Numbered from the stretch's first letter, positions 41,315 to 50,133 are shown. The stretch: DNA of 64,000 bases from Cellulomonas shaoxiangyii (GCF_004798685.1 NZ_CP039291.1:1-64000); one strand, 5' to 3'. The notes: a model not told the origin generated them from the sequence alone. Translations and numbers: made by a program.

Positions 41315-42810
41315 CACCGCGCGCCGGCCTCGTCGAGGTCGGTCCCGGCGGGCACGGCGGCGCCCGCCGCGTTCGGCTGGGGGTCGGTGGGGGCGGGCAC
41401 CAGCGGCTCGGTCGGCGCCGGCGGCAGCGTGGTGCCGTCGGTCGGGAGCTGGCCCGGATCGGCGGGCTCCGGCGTGGCCGGCTCCTCGTCCTCGATGCCC
41501 GCGGAGAGCATCTCCACGAGGTCGCGGGCCTGCGCGAGGGAGTTCGCCGAGATGGTCTGGTGGACGCGTTCGCGCAGGTAGGCGGGCAGATCGGCGACCG
41601 CGAGGTCGGTCCGTTCGACGACGGACGTCAGCTCGAGCGGCCCGAGCGTCTGCGGGATCCCGCGGTACACCGTGACGCGTCCGTCGCCGTCGCCGACGTA
41701 GTACTGCTGCTGGGTCCACAGGTAGCCCAGCACCACCGCGGCGACCAGCGCCACGCCGACGGCGACCCACGTCACCAGCAGCCCGCGGCGCTGCGGCGGC
41801 GGGGCGAGCGGCTCGTCCTCGTCGTCCTCGTGGTCGCCGTCCCCGCCGTCGGCCGGGCCACCCGCGGCGGCGACGCGTGCGGTGCCGTCCGCGGGGGTGT
41901 CCTCGTCGGGCTCCGGCGCCCCCTCGGGCGTCGGTGCCGCCTCACCGCGGCGCGCGCGGCCCGTGAGCCACGCGGCGCGGGCCGCGGGGCTCTCGGCCGC
42001 GGCGGACCGGCGCTTGCGGGAGCGGGCGGCCGCACCGACGACGCTCGCGTTCGTGCCCGGCATGGCACCGTCCGGCAGGTCGTCGAGCTCGACGACGTCC
42101 GCGAGCACGACCGTGACGTTGTCGCCGCCGCCCGCGCGCAGCGCGAGCTGCACGAGCAGGTCGGCGCACGCGTCCACGTCCGGGACCGTCGCGAGCGTCT
42201 CCTCGATCGTCTCGGCGGACACGAACCCGGACAGGCCGTCGGAGCACAGCAGCCACCGGTCACCGACGCGCGCCTCGCGGACCGAGAGGTCGGCGGTGAC
42301 GTCGGCGTCGAAGTCCCCGAGCACGCGCATGACGACCGAGCGCTGCGGGTGGTGCTCGGCCTCCTCCGCGGTGATGCGGCCCGTGTCGACCAGGTGCTGC
42401 ACGAACGTGTGGTCGGTGGTGACCTGCGTGAGGACGCCGTCGCGGAACAGGTACCCGCGGCTGTCGCCAAGGTGCACCATCGCGAGCTTGTTGCCGGCCC
42501 GCAGGATCGCCGTGACGGTGGTGCCCATGCCCGCGAGGTCCGGCTCCGCGGTGCTGCGCGCGATGATCTCGGCACGCGCGTCGTCGAGCGCGACCTCGAG
42601 CTCGTCGAGCGCGTCGTCCGGCCCGTGCGACTCGCCGTCCAGGGGCGCGAGCGCGGCCACCGCGACCGACGACGCCACGTCACCGCCCGCGTGCCCGCCC
42701 ATGCCGTCCGCGACGACCAGCAGGTGCGGTCCCGCGTAGGCGGAGTCCTGGTTGTCGGAGCGCACGAGCCCCACGTCGGAGCGTGCGGCATAGCGGAGGG
42801 CGACCGTCAC
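41314..42810 (-). CDS. pstP: PP2C-family Ser/Thr phosphatase PstP
   Basis: Membrane phosphatase that reverses PknA/PknB phosphorylation. 498 aa: the PP2C domain (residues 5-240) has metal-binding VVADGMGGHAGGDVAS, the LLCSDGLSGFVS segment and GGGDNVTVVLAD. A disordered Pro/Ala/Glu-rich linker, one transmembrane helix near 350-372 and an extracellular C-terminal region (about 375-498) ending in Pro/Thr-rich sequence follow. GTG 42810. 3 bp separate it from fhaB. Confidence 0.96.
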   Translation of the reverse strand: MTVALRYAARSDVGLVRSDNQDSAYAGPHLLVVADGMGGHAGGDVASSVAVAALAPLDGESHGPDDALDELEVALDDARAEIIARSTAEPDLAGMGTTVTAILRAGNKLAMVHLGDSRGYLFRDGVLTQVTTDHTFVQHLVDTGRITAEEAEHHPQRSVVMRVLGDFDADVTADLSVREARVGDRWLLCSDGLSGFVSAETIEETLATVPDVDACADLLVQLALRAGGGDNVTVVLADVVELDDLPDGAMPGTNASVVGAAARSRKRRSAAAESPAARAAWLTGRARRGEAAPTPEGAPEPDEDTPADGTARVAAAGGPADGGDGDHEDDEDEPLAPPPQRRGLLVTWVAVGVALVAAVVLGYLWTQQQYYVGDGDGRVTVYRGIPQTLGPLELTSVVERTDLAVADLPAYLRERVHQTISANSLAQARDLVEMLSAGIEDEEPATPEPADPGQLPTDGTTLPPAPTEPLVPAPTDPQPNAAGAAVPAGTDLDEAGAR

Positions 42811-42813
42811 GGG

Positions 42814-43332
42814 CTACCTCTGCAGCTCGAGGACGCTCTGCCCGACCCGCACCGACGTGCCGGTGGGGACGGGCGTGGCGCGCTCGACCCGGTGGTCGCC
42901 GACGTAGGTGCCGTTGGTGGAGCCGAGGTCCTCGACGAACCACTGGCCGTCCTGCGGGAACAGGCGCGCGTGCCGGGAGGAGGAGTAGTCGTCGTCGAGG
43001 ACGAGCGTGCAGCTCGGAGCGCGGCCGATCAGCACAGCCGACGAGCCGAGCGGCAGCGTCGTGCCGCGCAGCGGGCCCTCGGTGACGACGAGCCGGCTCG
43101 GGCCGCCGCCCCGCGTGCGGCGCGGCGTCCGGCCGGTCGGCTCCGCCACGGGTGCGGGTGCCTCGCCGGCGCCGGCACCGGCCGCGGCGCCGCGTGCGGC
43201 GGGCGCGCGGCGGCGGTCGATGATCCGCGTGCCGTACAGGTCACGGCGCAGCACCGTGATGGCGGACAGCACCAGCAGCCACAGCAGGGCCAGGTACCCG
43301 ATCCGCAGGAGGGTGACGGTCAGCTCGCTCAT
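42814..43332 (-). CDS. fhaB: FHA-domain membrane protein FhaB (FipA)
   Basis: 172-aa adaptor. One N-terminal membrane helix (LLRIGYLALLWLLVLSAITVL), an Ala/Pro linker, and a C-terminal FHA domain that binds phosphothreonine: LIGRAPSCTLVLDDDYSSSRHARLF and LGSTNGTYVGDHRV. In mycobacteria FhaB/FipA links PknA/PknB signalling to divisome assembly. Operon member between fhaA and pstP. Confidence 0.94.
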   Translation of the reverse strand: MSELTVTLLRIGYLALLWLLVLSAITVLRRDLYGTRIIDRRRAPAARGAAAGAGAGEAPAPVAEPTGRTPRRTRGGGPSRLVVTEGPLRGTTLPLGSSAVLIGRAPSCTLVLDDDYSSSRHARLFPQDGQWFVEDLGSTNGTYVGDHRVERATPVPTGTSVRVGQSVLELQR

Positions 43333-43342
43333 GCGCGCCGCA

Positions 43343-44047
43343 TCACTCGTCCGCGTCCGGGCCGCCGGTCCAGAACAGGATCCTGGTGCGCCCGATGGTC
43401 AGGGTGTTGCCGTCCAGCAGCGTCGCCGCCGGCACCTGGTGGCCCTCGACGTACAGGCCGTTGGTGGAGCCCATGTCGCTCGCGATCACGCCGTCCGGCG
43501 TCACGCGGATCTCCAGGTGCCGCCGGGAGACGCCCGGGTCGTCCACGATGATGTCCGCCTCCGAGCCGCGCCCGATGACGGTGACCGGCCCGGTGAGGAT
43601 GTAGCGCTGGCCGTCGATGTCGATGAGCGGGTGCCGCGGGCTCGGGGCCGAGGTCGTCGCCGGGGCCACCGCACCGCGCACCGTCGCGCTGTGCACCGCG
43701 AACCGGCCGGCGTCCTGCTCGGTGTTCTCGCTGAACGACACCGTGACCGGGCCGACGAACGCGTAGTGCTGACTGCCCGCGTGGTCGGTGACGTTGGCCG
43801 CCAGCTCCTCCGCGAGGGCCTCGGCACCCCACTGCTCGACCTGGTCGTAGTCGGCCGTGGACAGCTCGATGGTGAACTCGTTGGGCACGACCGTGCGGTC
43901 GCGGCCGACGACCGCCGCACGGTCGTCCAGCTCACGCCGCAGCGCGTCCGCGAGCTCGATCGGCTTGACCTCGCTGCGGAAGGCGCGCGCGAAGGCGTTG
44001 TTCACGACGCGCTCCACGCCGTTCTCGAATTTGTCGAGGAATCCCAC
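43343..44047 (-). CDS. fhaA: FHA-domain protein FhaA with DUF3662 domain
   Basis: 234-aa protein. The N-terminal DUF3662 domain (GFLDKFENGVERVVNNAFARAF up to about residue 120) is followed by an FHA domain (RYILTGPVTVIGRGSEADI, SRRHLEI, GSTNGLYVEGH) that recognises phosphorylated MviN/PknB in mycobacteria. GTG 44047 follows GGAGGAGG at 44053-44060. It starts the operon fhaA-fhaB-pstP-rodA-pbpA-pknA-pknB. The linker between the two domains is short compared with the mycobacterial protein. Confidence 0.93.
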   Translation of the reverse strand: MGFLDKFENGVERVVNNAFARAFRSEVKPIELADALRRELDDRAAVVGRDRTVVPNEFTIELSTADYDQVEQWGAEALAEELAANVTDHAGSQHYAFVGPVTVSFSENTEQDAGRFAVHSATVRGAVAPATTSAPSPRHPLIDIDGQRYILTGPVTVIGRGSEADIIVDDPGVSRRHLEIRVTPDGVIASDMGSTNGLYVEGHQVPAATLLDGNTLTIGRTRILFWTGGPDADE

Positions 44048-44332
44048 GCCCACCTCCTCCCGCCGGTCGTCCGGGCCGGTCGTCCAGGCCAGGAGGCCCG
44101 CCCGCGTGCTCGTGGATCGCCGGGCGGGTGCCGCGACGGTCCGTCCCGATGCTAGCCGTGCCGTGCGCGGCCCGTGCCCCCGGGCCACCGACACCCCGGT
44201 GCGGTCGCCCGGTGCCGGGGCCGTGACCAGGGCCGGTGCAGGACCGGCGCCCGGGCGGGACGCGGCACCGACGCGAGCCGCTGACCGGCAGGTTCGGTAC
44301 CCGGACCGTACCGTGCTACTGTTCCGAACCGC
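44048..44332. promoter_or_regulatory. fhaA/tRNA-Leu divergent intergenic region
   Basis: 285 bp without a gene. It must contain the minus-strand promoter of the fhaA operon and the plus-strand promoter of tRNA-Leu. The segment GTGCTACTGTTCC (about 44313-44325) is the nearest candidate for a tRNA promoter -10 (TACTGT). I cannot assign the operon promoter with confidence. Confidence 0.35.
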
Positions 44333-44415
44333 GCGCGAGTGGCGGAACGGCAGACGCGCTGGCTTCAGGTGCCAGTGTCCGAAAGGGCGTGCGGGTTCAA
44401 ATCCCGCCTCGCGCA
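44333..44415 (+). tRNA. tRNA-Leu (CAG)
   Basis: 83-nt class II tRNA. Acceptor GCGCGAG (44333-44339) pairs with CTCGCGC (44408-44414), discriminator A at 44415. Anticodon CAG at 44366-44368 lies between CTGGC and GCCAG, followed by a variable arm (TGTCCGAAAGGGCGT) and the T-arm GCGGGTTCAAATCCCGC. CCA not encoded. It marks the left border of the second accessory patch. Confidence 0.97.
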
Positions 44416-44453
44416 CAAAGGCATGTTCGTCCAGGACGGCCGCGGCAGTTCAG

Positions 44454-44490
44454 GTAACCCCCGGTTGGACATCGTCCGACCGGGGGTTAC
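44454..44490 (+). terminator. Hairpin terminator after tRNA-Leu
   Basis: GTAACCCCCGGT at 44454-44465 pairs perfectly with ACCGGGGGTTAC at 44479-44490, and the stem continues inwards with GGAC/GTCC after a T-G wobble, leaving a 3-nt loop. Placed 39 bp beyond the tRNA end and followed by GTGTTTCTGG, it should stop the tRNA transcript. Confidence 0.8.
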
Positions 44491-44817
44491 GTGTTTCTGG
44501 CGCTGACCTGCAGTTCTACTAGCACGCTGGCGTGCTGAAGGCCGGAGCCTGCCAGTCAGGGGCGCAGTCGCACGCACGCCAGTGAGCCCGCTGACCTGGT
44601 GGTCAGCGGGCTGCAGTCATGGCGCTGTTCAGTTCGCGGGACCGTCGCCCGGCGGCGGAGGTCAGCCGGGTTGGTCTGGCGGTGGGTAGACGACAGGCCC
44701 AGCGGAGTTCCCGGCTGGAGGCGCGCTCGGCGCGCCGGTACGGCGCTCCACCGTCCACCGCCTCCTGCCCTTGTGCCCGTACGTCGGGCGCGGTGCGGTA
44801 CGCAGGCGGTTGGAGCC
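44491..44817. other. Gene-free stretch with hairpins left of the IS3 element
   Basis: About 330 bp with no supportable gene. It contains a second strong hairpin with 12-bp arms (44585-44596 and 44601-44612, core CCCGCTGACC) and a small one, AGCACGC/GCGTGCT, at 44521-44536. The composition is already mixed, consistent with accumulated insertion debris beside the tRNA. Confidence 0.5.
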
Positions 44818-46086
44818 TGACCCGCTTCCCCGGACACCTGCTGTGAGGCGACGATGTCATCTCCGAGAGGAGTCGTTGTGCCTGCAGCCAAGCCGCCGGA
44901 GTTCCGGCGTCGAGCAGAGGACCTGGCCCGCGGCGGCCAGTAGCCGGTCGCGAAGGTCGCGTCCGACCTGGGCATCAGCGAGTCGTGCCTGCGCCGGTGG
45001 ATGGCCCAGGACGACGTCGACACCGGCCGTCGGGGGGCTGACCAGCCAGGAGCGCAAGGAGTTGGTCGAGCCGCGCCGCCGGACGCGGGTGCTCGAGATG
45101 GAGAACGAGATCCTCAAGCGGGCCAGCGCCAACTTCGCGCGGGAGAACGTCCTCCCAAGAATGACGTTCCGGCTGGTCGGTGAACTCGCCGCCGACGGGA
45201 TCTCCGTGGCGGTGGCCTGCCGGGTGCTCAATGTCTCCAGGTCCTGCTACTACGGCTGGTCGACCCGGCCGCCCTCGGCCCGGTCGCTGGCCGACACCGA
45301 GCTCACCGCGACGATCCTGGCGGTCCACCAGATGTCGCGGTCCACCAGATGTCGCGGTGCTCCTACGGGTCGCCGCGGGTCCACGCCGAGCTGCGGCTGG
45401 GCCTCGGGCTAGCCTGCGGGCGCAAGCGTGTCGCGAGGCTGATGCGCGCCGCCGGGCTGGTCGGGGTCTGTCACCGGCGCAAACGCCGTGGTCAGCCGCC
45501 GCTGCGGCCCTGCGCGAGGACCTGGTCCGGCGCCGGTTCACCGCTGACGGCCTGGACCGGTTGTGGTGCACCGACATCACCGAGCACCCCACGGCCACCG
45601 GAAAGGTCTACTGCGCCGCGGTGCTGGACGTCTTCACCCGCACGATCGTCGGGTGGTCCATCGCGGACCAGATGCGCGCCGAGCTCGTCGTCGACGCCCT
45701 GCAGATGGCGATCTGGACCCGCCAGCCAGGGCACGGAGTGATCGTCCACGCGGGCCGCGGAGCCCAGTACACCTCGTGGATCTTCGGCCACCGCCTGCGC
45801 ACCGCGGGCCTGCTCGCGTCCATGGGCAGCGTCGCCTCGAGCGTGGCCAACACGATGATGAAGTCATTCTGGTCGACCATGCAGCGCGAGCTCCTCGACG
45901 GCCGCACCTGGGCCGACCGCGAGGAGCTCGCCTCGGCGATCTTCGAATGGATCGAAGGCTTCTACAACCCTCTCCGGCGCCACTCCGGCTCGGCTACCGG
46001 TCCCCGAACGACTTCGAGGACCTTCGCACCGCCGCTACCGCGCCGGCATGATCACCCAACCCGAACCGTCCGGGAAAACCGGGTCA
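44818..46086 (+). mobile_element. Degenerate IS3-family insertion sequence
   Basis: About 1.27 kb element delimited by imperfect inverted ends: TGACCCGCTTCCCCGGAC at 44818-44835 corresponds, with a few differences and one indel, to the reverse complement of 46069-46086 (ending ACCGGGTCA). It contains the two-gene transposase organisation of IS3 (orfA then orfB). No target-site duplication is apparent in the immediate flanks, so later change is likely. Multiple lesions show that it cannot transpose by itself. Confidence 0.8.
44878..46051 (+). pseudogene. Inactivated IS3 transposase (orfA/orfB)
   Basis: OrfA starts at GTG 44878 (PAAKPPEFRRRAEDLARGG), meets an in-frame TAG at 44941, resumes with LGISESCLRRWM and is frameshifted near 45040 before LTSQERKELV and LEMENEILKRAS. 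OrfB begins around 45160 (MTFRLVGELA), then a 17-bp exact tandem duplication (45324-45340/45341-45357) breaks the frame after AVHQMSR. Later parts, LWCTDITEHPT, RTIVGWSIADQ and MQRELLDG, lie in another frame, and a final shift near 45985 moves LGYRSPNDFEDL. The second catalytic Asp (normally in HSDRGSQYT) is Gly in HAGRGAQYT. Dead element. Confidence 0.85.
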
Positions 46087-46172
46087 GGCTCCGTTTGCTC
46101 GACGAGTTCGCCCGCGAGTACCTACGCAACGTCTTAGACATCGCAACCGAAGGCTGCGTGGACGTCGTCAGC

Positions 46173-47129
46173 TCAAGCCGTAGGAAAGTACAAAGTCTCC
46201 GCAAGGGTCGCGAGCGGTTCACCGCCCCACTTGACGTAGTCCTCCCGGACAAAGACGCCAGCCGAGTCCTCTGCACCGCGAAACTTCAGCTCCGGCTCGA
46301 TAATCCAGCGCATCTGTTGGGCCTCGTGCCGCTCGTCGCCTTCAAGGCGCGCCAAGGCCGCACGCATTATCTCGTACTGGCGGGGGTAGACGCGGATCCC
46401 TTGTACCGTCGGCCACCGTACGTCCTCGAATCGACAGCCCGACAAATAGACCTCCTGGAACGTGGCCCGAGAGAAGTCAACGCGCCTCATGGTGTCCGCA
46501 ACTGGCATGTCCGGGACTACGCGGGCGTCGAATCGGACGTCCTGCAGCGTGCCGGCGAACGTGCAGTCCCGGAAACTCGTCTGCCGGAACTCCTGCCCGC
46601 GCAGCGACGCGTCGTCAAAGGCGCAGCCGTCGAATGTGCCGCCCGACGTGGTCGAGCCACGCAGGTTCGTCCGACGGAATGAGACGTCCGTCCACGTGTT
46701 CGTCTGGCCCTCATGCCACGACGTCAGTAGTGCGTCGCGCAGGTCCGCCCGCTCGAAGTCACATGCCCGGACGGTCGAGCCCCACAGCCGCCAGTCGATG
46801 CACCGCGAACGCACGAATGCGCAGTTCTCGAACGTGAAGTCGAAGAATCGCAGGTTCGGCAGTGTCGACCCGCTCAGATCTATTGCGCTCCACGAGTTGC
46901 TCCGAAGCTCGATCACTCCAGAAAGGACGCTCGTCGAAACACCGCGGAAGCCGTATCTAGCCAGAACTTGTGGCGGAGCCAACGACAGCCCGCGGAGGTC
47001 GACCCTCCCGTCGACGTCGCCGAAGCCTTCCGGCCGCGGAACGTCGTCCCCGAGCAGCCACGCAGTCGCAGCTGCCTGACGGGCGAGCCCGTCAGGCGTC
47101 GCCCATCTCTTCATCCATGCAGTAGTCAT
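46173..47129 (-). CDS. Pentapeptide-repeat protein
   Basis: 318-aa protein whose middle (about residues 40-235) is a run of pentapeptide-repeat-like units with the usual A(D/N)LXX pattern: VDLRGLSL, IDLSGSTL, CDFERADLRDALL, VSFRRTNLRGST, CAFDDASLRGQEF, RVDFSRATFQEVYL. These fold as a square beta-helix. The C-terminal third (from RVYPRQYEIMRAALARLEGDERH) is helical and unassigned. ATG 47129 is used (ATTAWMKRW-like start MTTAWMKRW) and overlaps the upstream small gene by 4 bp. Could be a toxin-immunity or gyrase-protecting-type protein; the context favours immunity (inference). Confidence 0.8.
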   Translation of the reverse strand: MTTAWMKRWATPDGLARQAAATAWLLGDDVPRPEGFGDVDGRVDLRGLSLAPPQVLARYGFRGVSTSVLSGVIELRSNSWSAIDLSGSTLPNLRFFDFTFENCAFVRSRCIDWRLWGSTVRACDFERADLRDALLTSWHEGQTNTWTDVSFRRTNLRGSTTSGGTFDGCAFDDASLRGQEFRQTSFRDCTFAGTLQDVRFDARVVPDMPVADTMRRVDFSRATFQEVYLSGCRFEDVRWPTVQGIRVYPRQYEIMRAALARLEGDERHEAQQMRWIIEPELKFRGAEDSAGVFVREDYVKWGGEPLATLAETLYFPTA

Positions 47130-47431
47130 TCGGTGAACAGGCCGATCCCTTCGCCCCACTCGAGCCCGTAGCGATTCAGGTTCCCCTGCCATCCCTTCGA
47201 CGTCGTGACATCCCACCACGTGCTGGTGGCTATGTCATGGAATTCGGGACCGAACTCACCGGATCGTGAGACCCACAGATGGCTGAGGTTCGGGTCGTTC
47301 CTGACCGAGTCCTTCACGAGCGTGTCGGCCTGCTGGCCCCGGCCAGCGGCTGCGAGACCGGGCCCCGCCGGGCGCTGACCAGGGCTGAGGGTGACAGCGC
47401 CGGAGTCGAACTGCTTCACCGCACTGTCCAT
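47126..47431 (-). CDS. Possible C-terminal toxin-domain fragment
   Basis: 101-aa product, in a frame open a little further upstream (to 47515). The sequence GRGQQADTLVKDSVRNDPN and then EFGPEFHDIATSTWWDVTTSKGWQGNLNRYG looks like a short catalytic domain with D...D-V-T-T, as found at the tip of polymorphic toxins of nuclease type. I do not recognise a specific family. No signal, membrane segment or N-terminal delivery module precedes it, so it may be a displaced toxin end. Its stop overlaps the pentapeptide-repeat gene by 4 bp, the arrangement of a toxin/immunity pair. Confidence 0.45.
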   Translation of the reverse strand: MDSAVKQFDSGAVTLSPGQRPAGPGLAAAGRGQQADTLVKDSVRNDPNLSHLWVSRSGEFGPEFHDIATSTWWDVTTSKGWQGNLNRYGLEWGEGIGLFTE

Positions 47432-47625
47432 TCGGAGAGTTGTCCGAACAAGCCACAGACGGCTTGTTCGACCTGGTACCTGACGGCGTTCCAGACGTCC
47501 GGGACCAGCTGCCACTCGTCGGCGGCGTCTCGACGTCCTCGTCGGCCGGCGCTGCCGAGCAGCCGACTCCGAAGCGTTTCACCTCGTGAAGTGCCCCTTG
47601 CGGGATCGGAAAGCGGTCTCCTACG

Positions 47626-47647
47626 GTCGAGAAACCGGTTACTCGAC
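47626..47647. promoter_or_regulatory. Near-perfect 22-bp palindrome upstream of the pectate lyase
   Basis: GTCGAG (47626-47631) and CTCGAC (47642-47647) flank a central AACCGGTT, with only the two single bases at 47632 and 47641 breaking symmetry. The CG-centred core resembles LacI/GalR-type operators. It ends 59 bp before the pectate lyase start, so it could repress or control that gene. Confidence 0.55.
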
Positions 47648-47706
47648 GCGTCAGCGGCGGTGCCGGTGCAGTCCCCACTTCATACGACGAAGGTGAGACG
47701 ACGACG

Positions 47707-49284
47707 ATGACACGACCCACTGCCCTGCGATCACTGGCGGCCGGAGCCTCGATCGCGCTCGCGGCCGCGGTCGGTGTGACCGCGCTCGCCGCCCCCGCGG
47801 CGCACGCCGTCACCGGCCGTGCGGACGGCTTCGCGGCCCAGAACGGCGGCACCACGGGCGGTGCCGGCGGTCAGACCGTGAGTGCGTCCACCGGCACGGC
47901 GATCCACCAGGCGCTGTGCAGCCGGCCCAGCACCAGCACGCCGATCACCATCCAGGTGTCGGGCACCATCACCGTCGGCAACACCGCGAAGGTGTCCGGG
48001 AGCGGCTGCAACACCGCCGCCGGCGTGATCGAGCTCAAGGGCATCAGCAACGTGACGATCGAGGGCGTCGGCTCGGGTGCGACGTTCGACCAGATCGGCA
48101 TCCACATCCGCGACTCGAGCAACATCATCATCCAGAACGTCACCGTCAAGAACGTGAAGAAGTCGGGCTCCCCGACCTCCAACGGCGGCGACGCGATCGG
48201 CATGGAGAGCACGGTCCGCAACGTCTGGGTGGACCACGTGACGCTCGAGGCGTCCGGCGGCGAGTCCGAGGGCTACGACGGCCTCTTCGACATGAAGAAC
48301 GACGTCGAGTACGTGACCCTGTCGTACTCGATCCTGCGCAACTCCGGGCGCGGCGGGCTCATCGGGTCGAGCGAGAGCGACACGGGGAACAGCAACATCA
48401 CGTTCCACCACAACCTGTACTCGAACATCGACTCGCGCACCCCGCTGCTGCGCGGCGGCCTCGCGCACATCTACAACAACCACTACCTCAACCTCCACGA
48501 GTCCGGCATCAACTCGCGCGCCGGTGCGCGGGCGAAGGTCGAGAACAACTACTTCGAGGACTCGAAGGACGTGCTCGGCACCTTCTACACGTCCGAGCGC
48601 GGCGAGTGGCAGACGGCCGGCAACATCCTCGACAACGTCACGTGGTCGAGCCCGGGAGGCGACACCCGCCCCGCCGGGCCGAGCATGGCGTCGACGACGA
48701 CCGTGAGCGTGCCCTACTCCTACCGCCTCGACGGTGCGAGCTGCGTGCCCGCACTCGTGCGCGCCACGGCCGGTGCCGGCACCGGCATGCGGGTCTCCGA
48801 CGGCTCCTGCTCGCCGCAGACGCCGGCGCCGAACCCGACCACGCCGGGCCCGAACCCGACCACGCCGGCGCCGAACCCCACGACGCCGGCCCCGAACCCG
48901 ACGACGCCGGCCCCGCAGCCCGGTGGCACGAACCTCAGCCTCGGCGCCGGGGCCGACGGCTCCGGCAAGGGCGGCGGCACCAGCTACGGCGCCGTGGTCG
49001 ACGGCAACGCGAGCACCTACTGGTCGCCGAGCGGGTCCACGGGCCGCGTCTCGGTGAAGTGGGACTCGGCGACGATCGTGTCCTCGGTGGTCGTCCGTGA
49101 GGCGTCCGGCGGCGGCTCCATCACCGGCTTCCGGATCGTCAACAACGACACGGGCGCGGTGCTCGCCACGGGCACCCGTGCCGGGACCGTGAGCTTCCCG
49201 GCGGTGTCGCTGAGGAAGATCAACCTGGAGATCACGAGCGCCAGCGGCACGCCGCGCGTGGCGGAGCTCGAGACCTACCGCTGA
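47707..49284 (+). CDS. Secreted pectate lyase (PL1) with C-terminal discoidin-like domain
   Basis: 525-aa enzyme cleaving polygalacturonate by beta-elimination. Signal peptide (residues 1-34, cleavage after AHA). The parallel beta-helix PL1 domain includes VWVDHVTLE, EGYDGLFDMKNDVEYVTLSYS, NITFHHNLYSNIDSRTPLLRGG and the AHIYNNHYLNL rung; calcium-binding Asp and catalytic Arg motifs fit. A linker of four NPTTP-type repeats (near residue 380-400) leads to a coagulation-factor-5/8-type C domain (TNLSLGAGADGSG... YWSPSGSTGRVSVKWD). ATG 47707 after GGTGAGACG-rich leader. Single gene, ended by a strong terminator. Confidence 0.93.
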   Translation: MTRPTALRSLAAGASIALAAAVGVTALAAPAAHAVTGRADGFAAQNGGTTGGAGGQTVSASTGTAIHQALCSRPSTSTPITIQVSGTITVGNTAKVSGSGCNTAAGVIELKGISNVTIEGVGSGATFDQIGIHIRDSSNIIIQNVTVKNVKKSGSPTSNGGDAIGMESTVRNVWVDHVTLEASGGESEGYDGLFDMKNDVEYVTLSYSILRNSGRGGLIGSSESDTGNSNITFHHNLYSNIDSRTPLLRGGLAHIYNNHYLNLHESGINSRAGARAKVENNYFEDSKDVLGTFYTSERGEWQTAGNILDNVTWSSPGGDTRPAGPSMASTTTVSVPYSYRLDGASCVPALVRATAGAGTGMRVSDGSCSPQTPAPNPTTPGPNPTTPAPNPTTPAPNPTTPAPQPGGTNLSLGAGADGSGKGGGTSYGAVVDGNASTYWSPSGSTGRVSVKWDSATIVSSVVVREASGGGSITGFRIVNNDTGAVLATGTRAGTVSFPAVSLRKINLEITSASGTPRVAELETYR

Positions 49285-49321
49285 CGGTCGGCGGCCCCGG
49301 CCGCCCACCGCCCCCCGAAAC

Positions 49322-49377
49322 CGAACCCGGAGATCCTCAGGAGCGAGCCGGCCTCGCCCTGAGGATCTCCGGGTTCG
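49322..49377. terminator. Bidirectional terminator, perfect 20-bp arms
   Basis: Arms at 49322-49341 and 49358-49377 are exact reverse complements (core CCCGGAGATCC / GGATCTCCGGG) with a 16-nt loop. It lies between the convergent pectate lyase and the minus-strand membrane-protein gene whose stop is at 49383-49385, so it should end both. Confidence 0.85.
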
Positions 49378-49382
49378 CCGTG

Positions 49383-49955
49383 TCAGGCGGCGTCCGGGTG
49401 GTCGGCCGGGTGGTCGGCCGGGTGGTCGGGCGGGTCGGGGATCAGGGCCAGGGCCGTCATCGCGAGGCCCAGGACCACCGCTGCGCGGGTGTGCGCGAGC
49501 GGCCGGCCGGCCGCGGCGAGCGCCTCACCGCGGCGGAAGATCCACCGCTCGGCGGCCACGGTGCCGACCGTCGAGCCGGCGAGGACCACCGCGCCGACCC
49601 CCACGCGCACCGCGAGCGGCACGTCACGCAGGGGGGCCGTGGCCTCGTCGGTCGTGAGGTTCTCGTCCGCTGCGCGCTCGTCCGGGCCGGTCCCGCCCGG
49701 CTCCGTGGGCGCAGCCGAGCCGTCGGCGTCGGCGGAGAGAGCCTGTGCGTCGGCGGCGCGCTCCCGCTGGGCGGCGATCGCCGCGCGCAGGTCGGGGATC
49801 GACGCGGCGACGACCACGGCCGCCAGGCCGGTCTTCGCCCACCCGCGGGCGGTGCGGGAGCGGATGAGGTCGGGCGTCGCGTAGTAGGCGGTCGTGGCGG
49901 CACCCGTGACGAGGGCGGCCAGGACGCGGGGGAGGGTCGGTCGGGGCGTCGTCAT
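49383..49955 (-). CDS. Conserved hypothetical membrane protein
   Basis: 190-aa protein with several hydrophobic segments: TLPRVLAALVTGAATTAYYA, WAKTGLAAVVVAASIPDL, VGVGAVVLAGSTVGTVA and TRAAVVLGLAMTALAL. The central segment is Asp/Glu/Ala-rich and disordered, and the C-terminus ends in DHPADHPADHPDAA, a short repeat. No domain is recognised. ATG 49955; upstream codons in the same frame are Arg/Gly-rich. Confidence 0.65.
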   Translation of the reverse strand: MTTPRPTLPRVLAALVTGAATTAYYATPDLIRSRTARGWAKTGLAAVVVAASIPDLRAAIAAQRERAADAQALSADADGSAAPTEPGGTGPDERAADENLTTDEATAPLRDVPLAVRVGVGAVVLAGSTVGTVAAERWIFRRGEALAAAGRPLAHTRAAVVLGLAMTALALIPDPPDHPADHPADHPDAA

Positions 49956-50133
49956 GCGGCCATCCTCGCCCGGCGGCGCGCGGCCCCGACACCCCCCGCG
50001 GGACGAGGCGCCACGACCCGGCCTCATCCCCGTGACGCCGGACCCGACCGCGTCCGGTCGGGTGAACGGTGCCCGAACGGGGCCCGATCCGCCCGGCGCG
50101 AGGCCTACGGTCCGGCTCTACCGAGGAGGGCAC

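Noticed and set aside
47256..47855. 199-codon minus-strand frame upstream of the pectate lyase
   Set aside because: No ribosome site, no conserved pattern and it overlaps the promoter region of a real gene.
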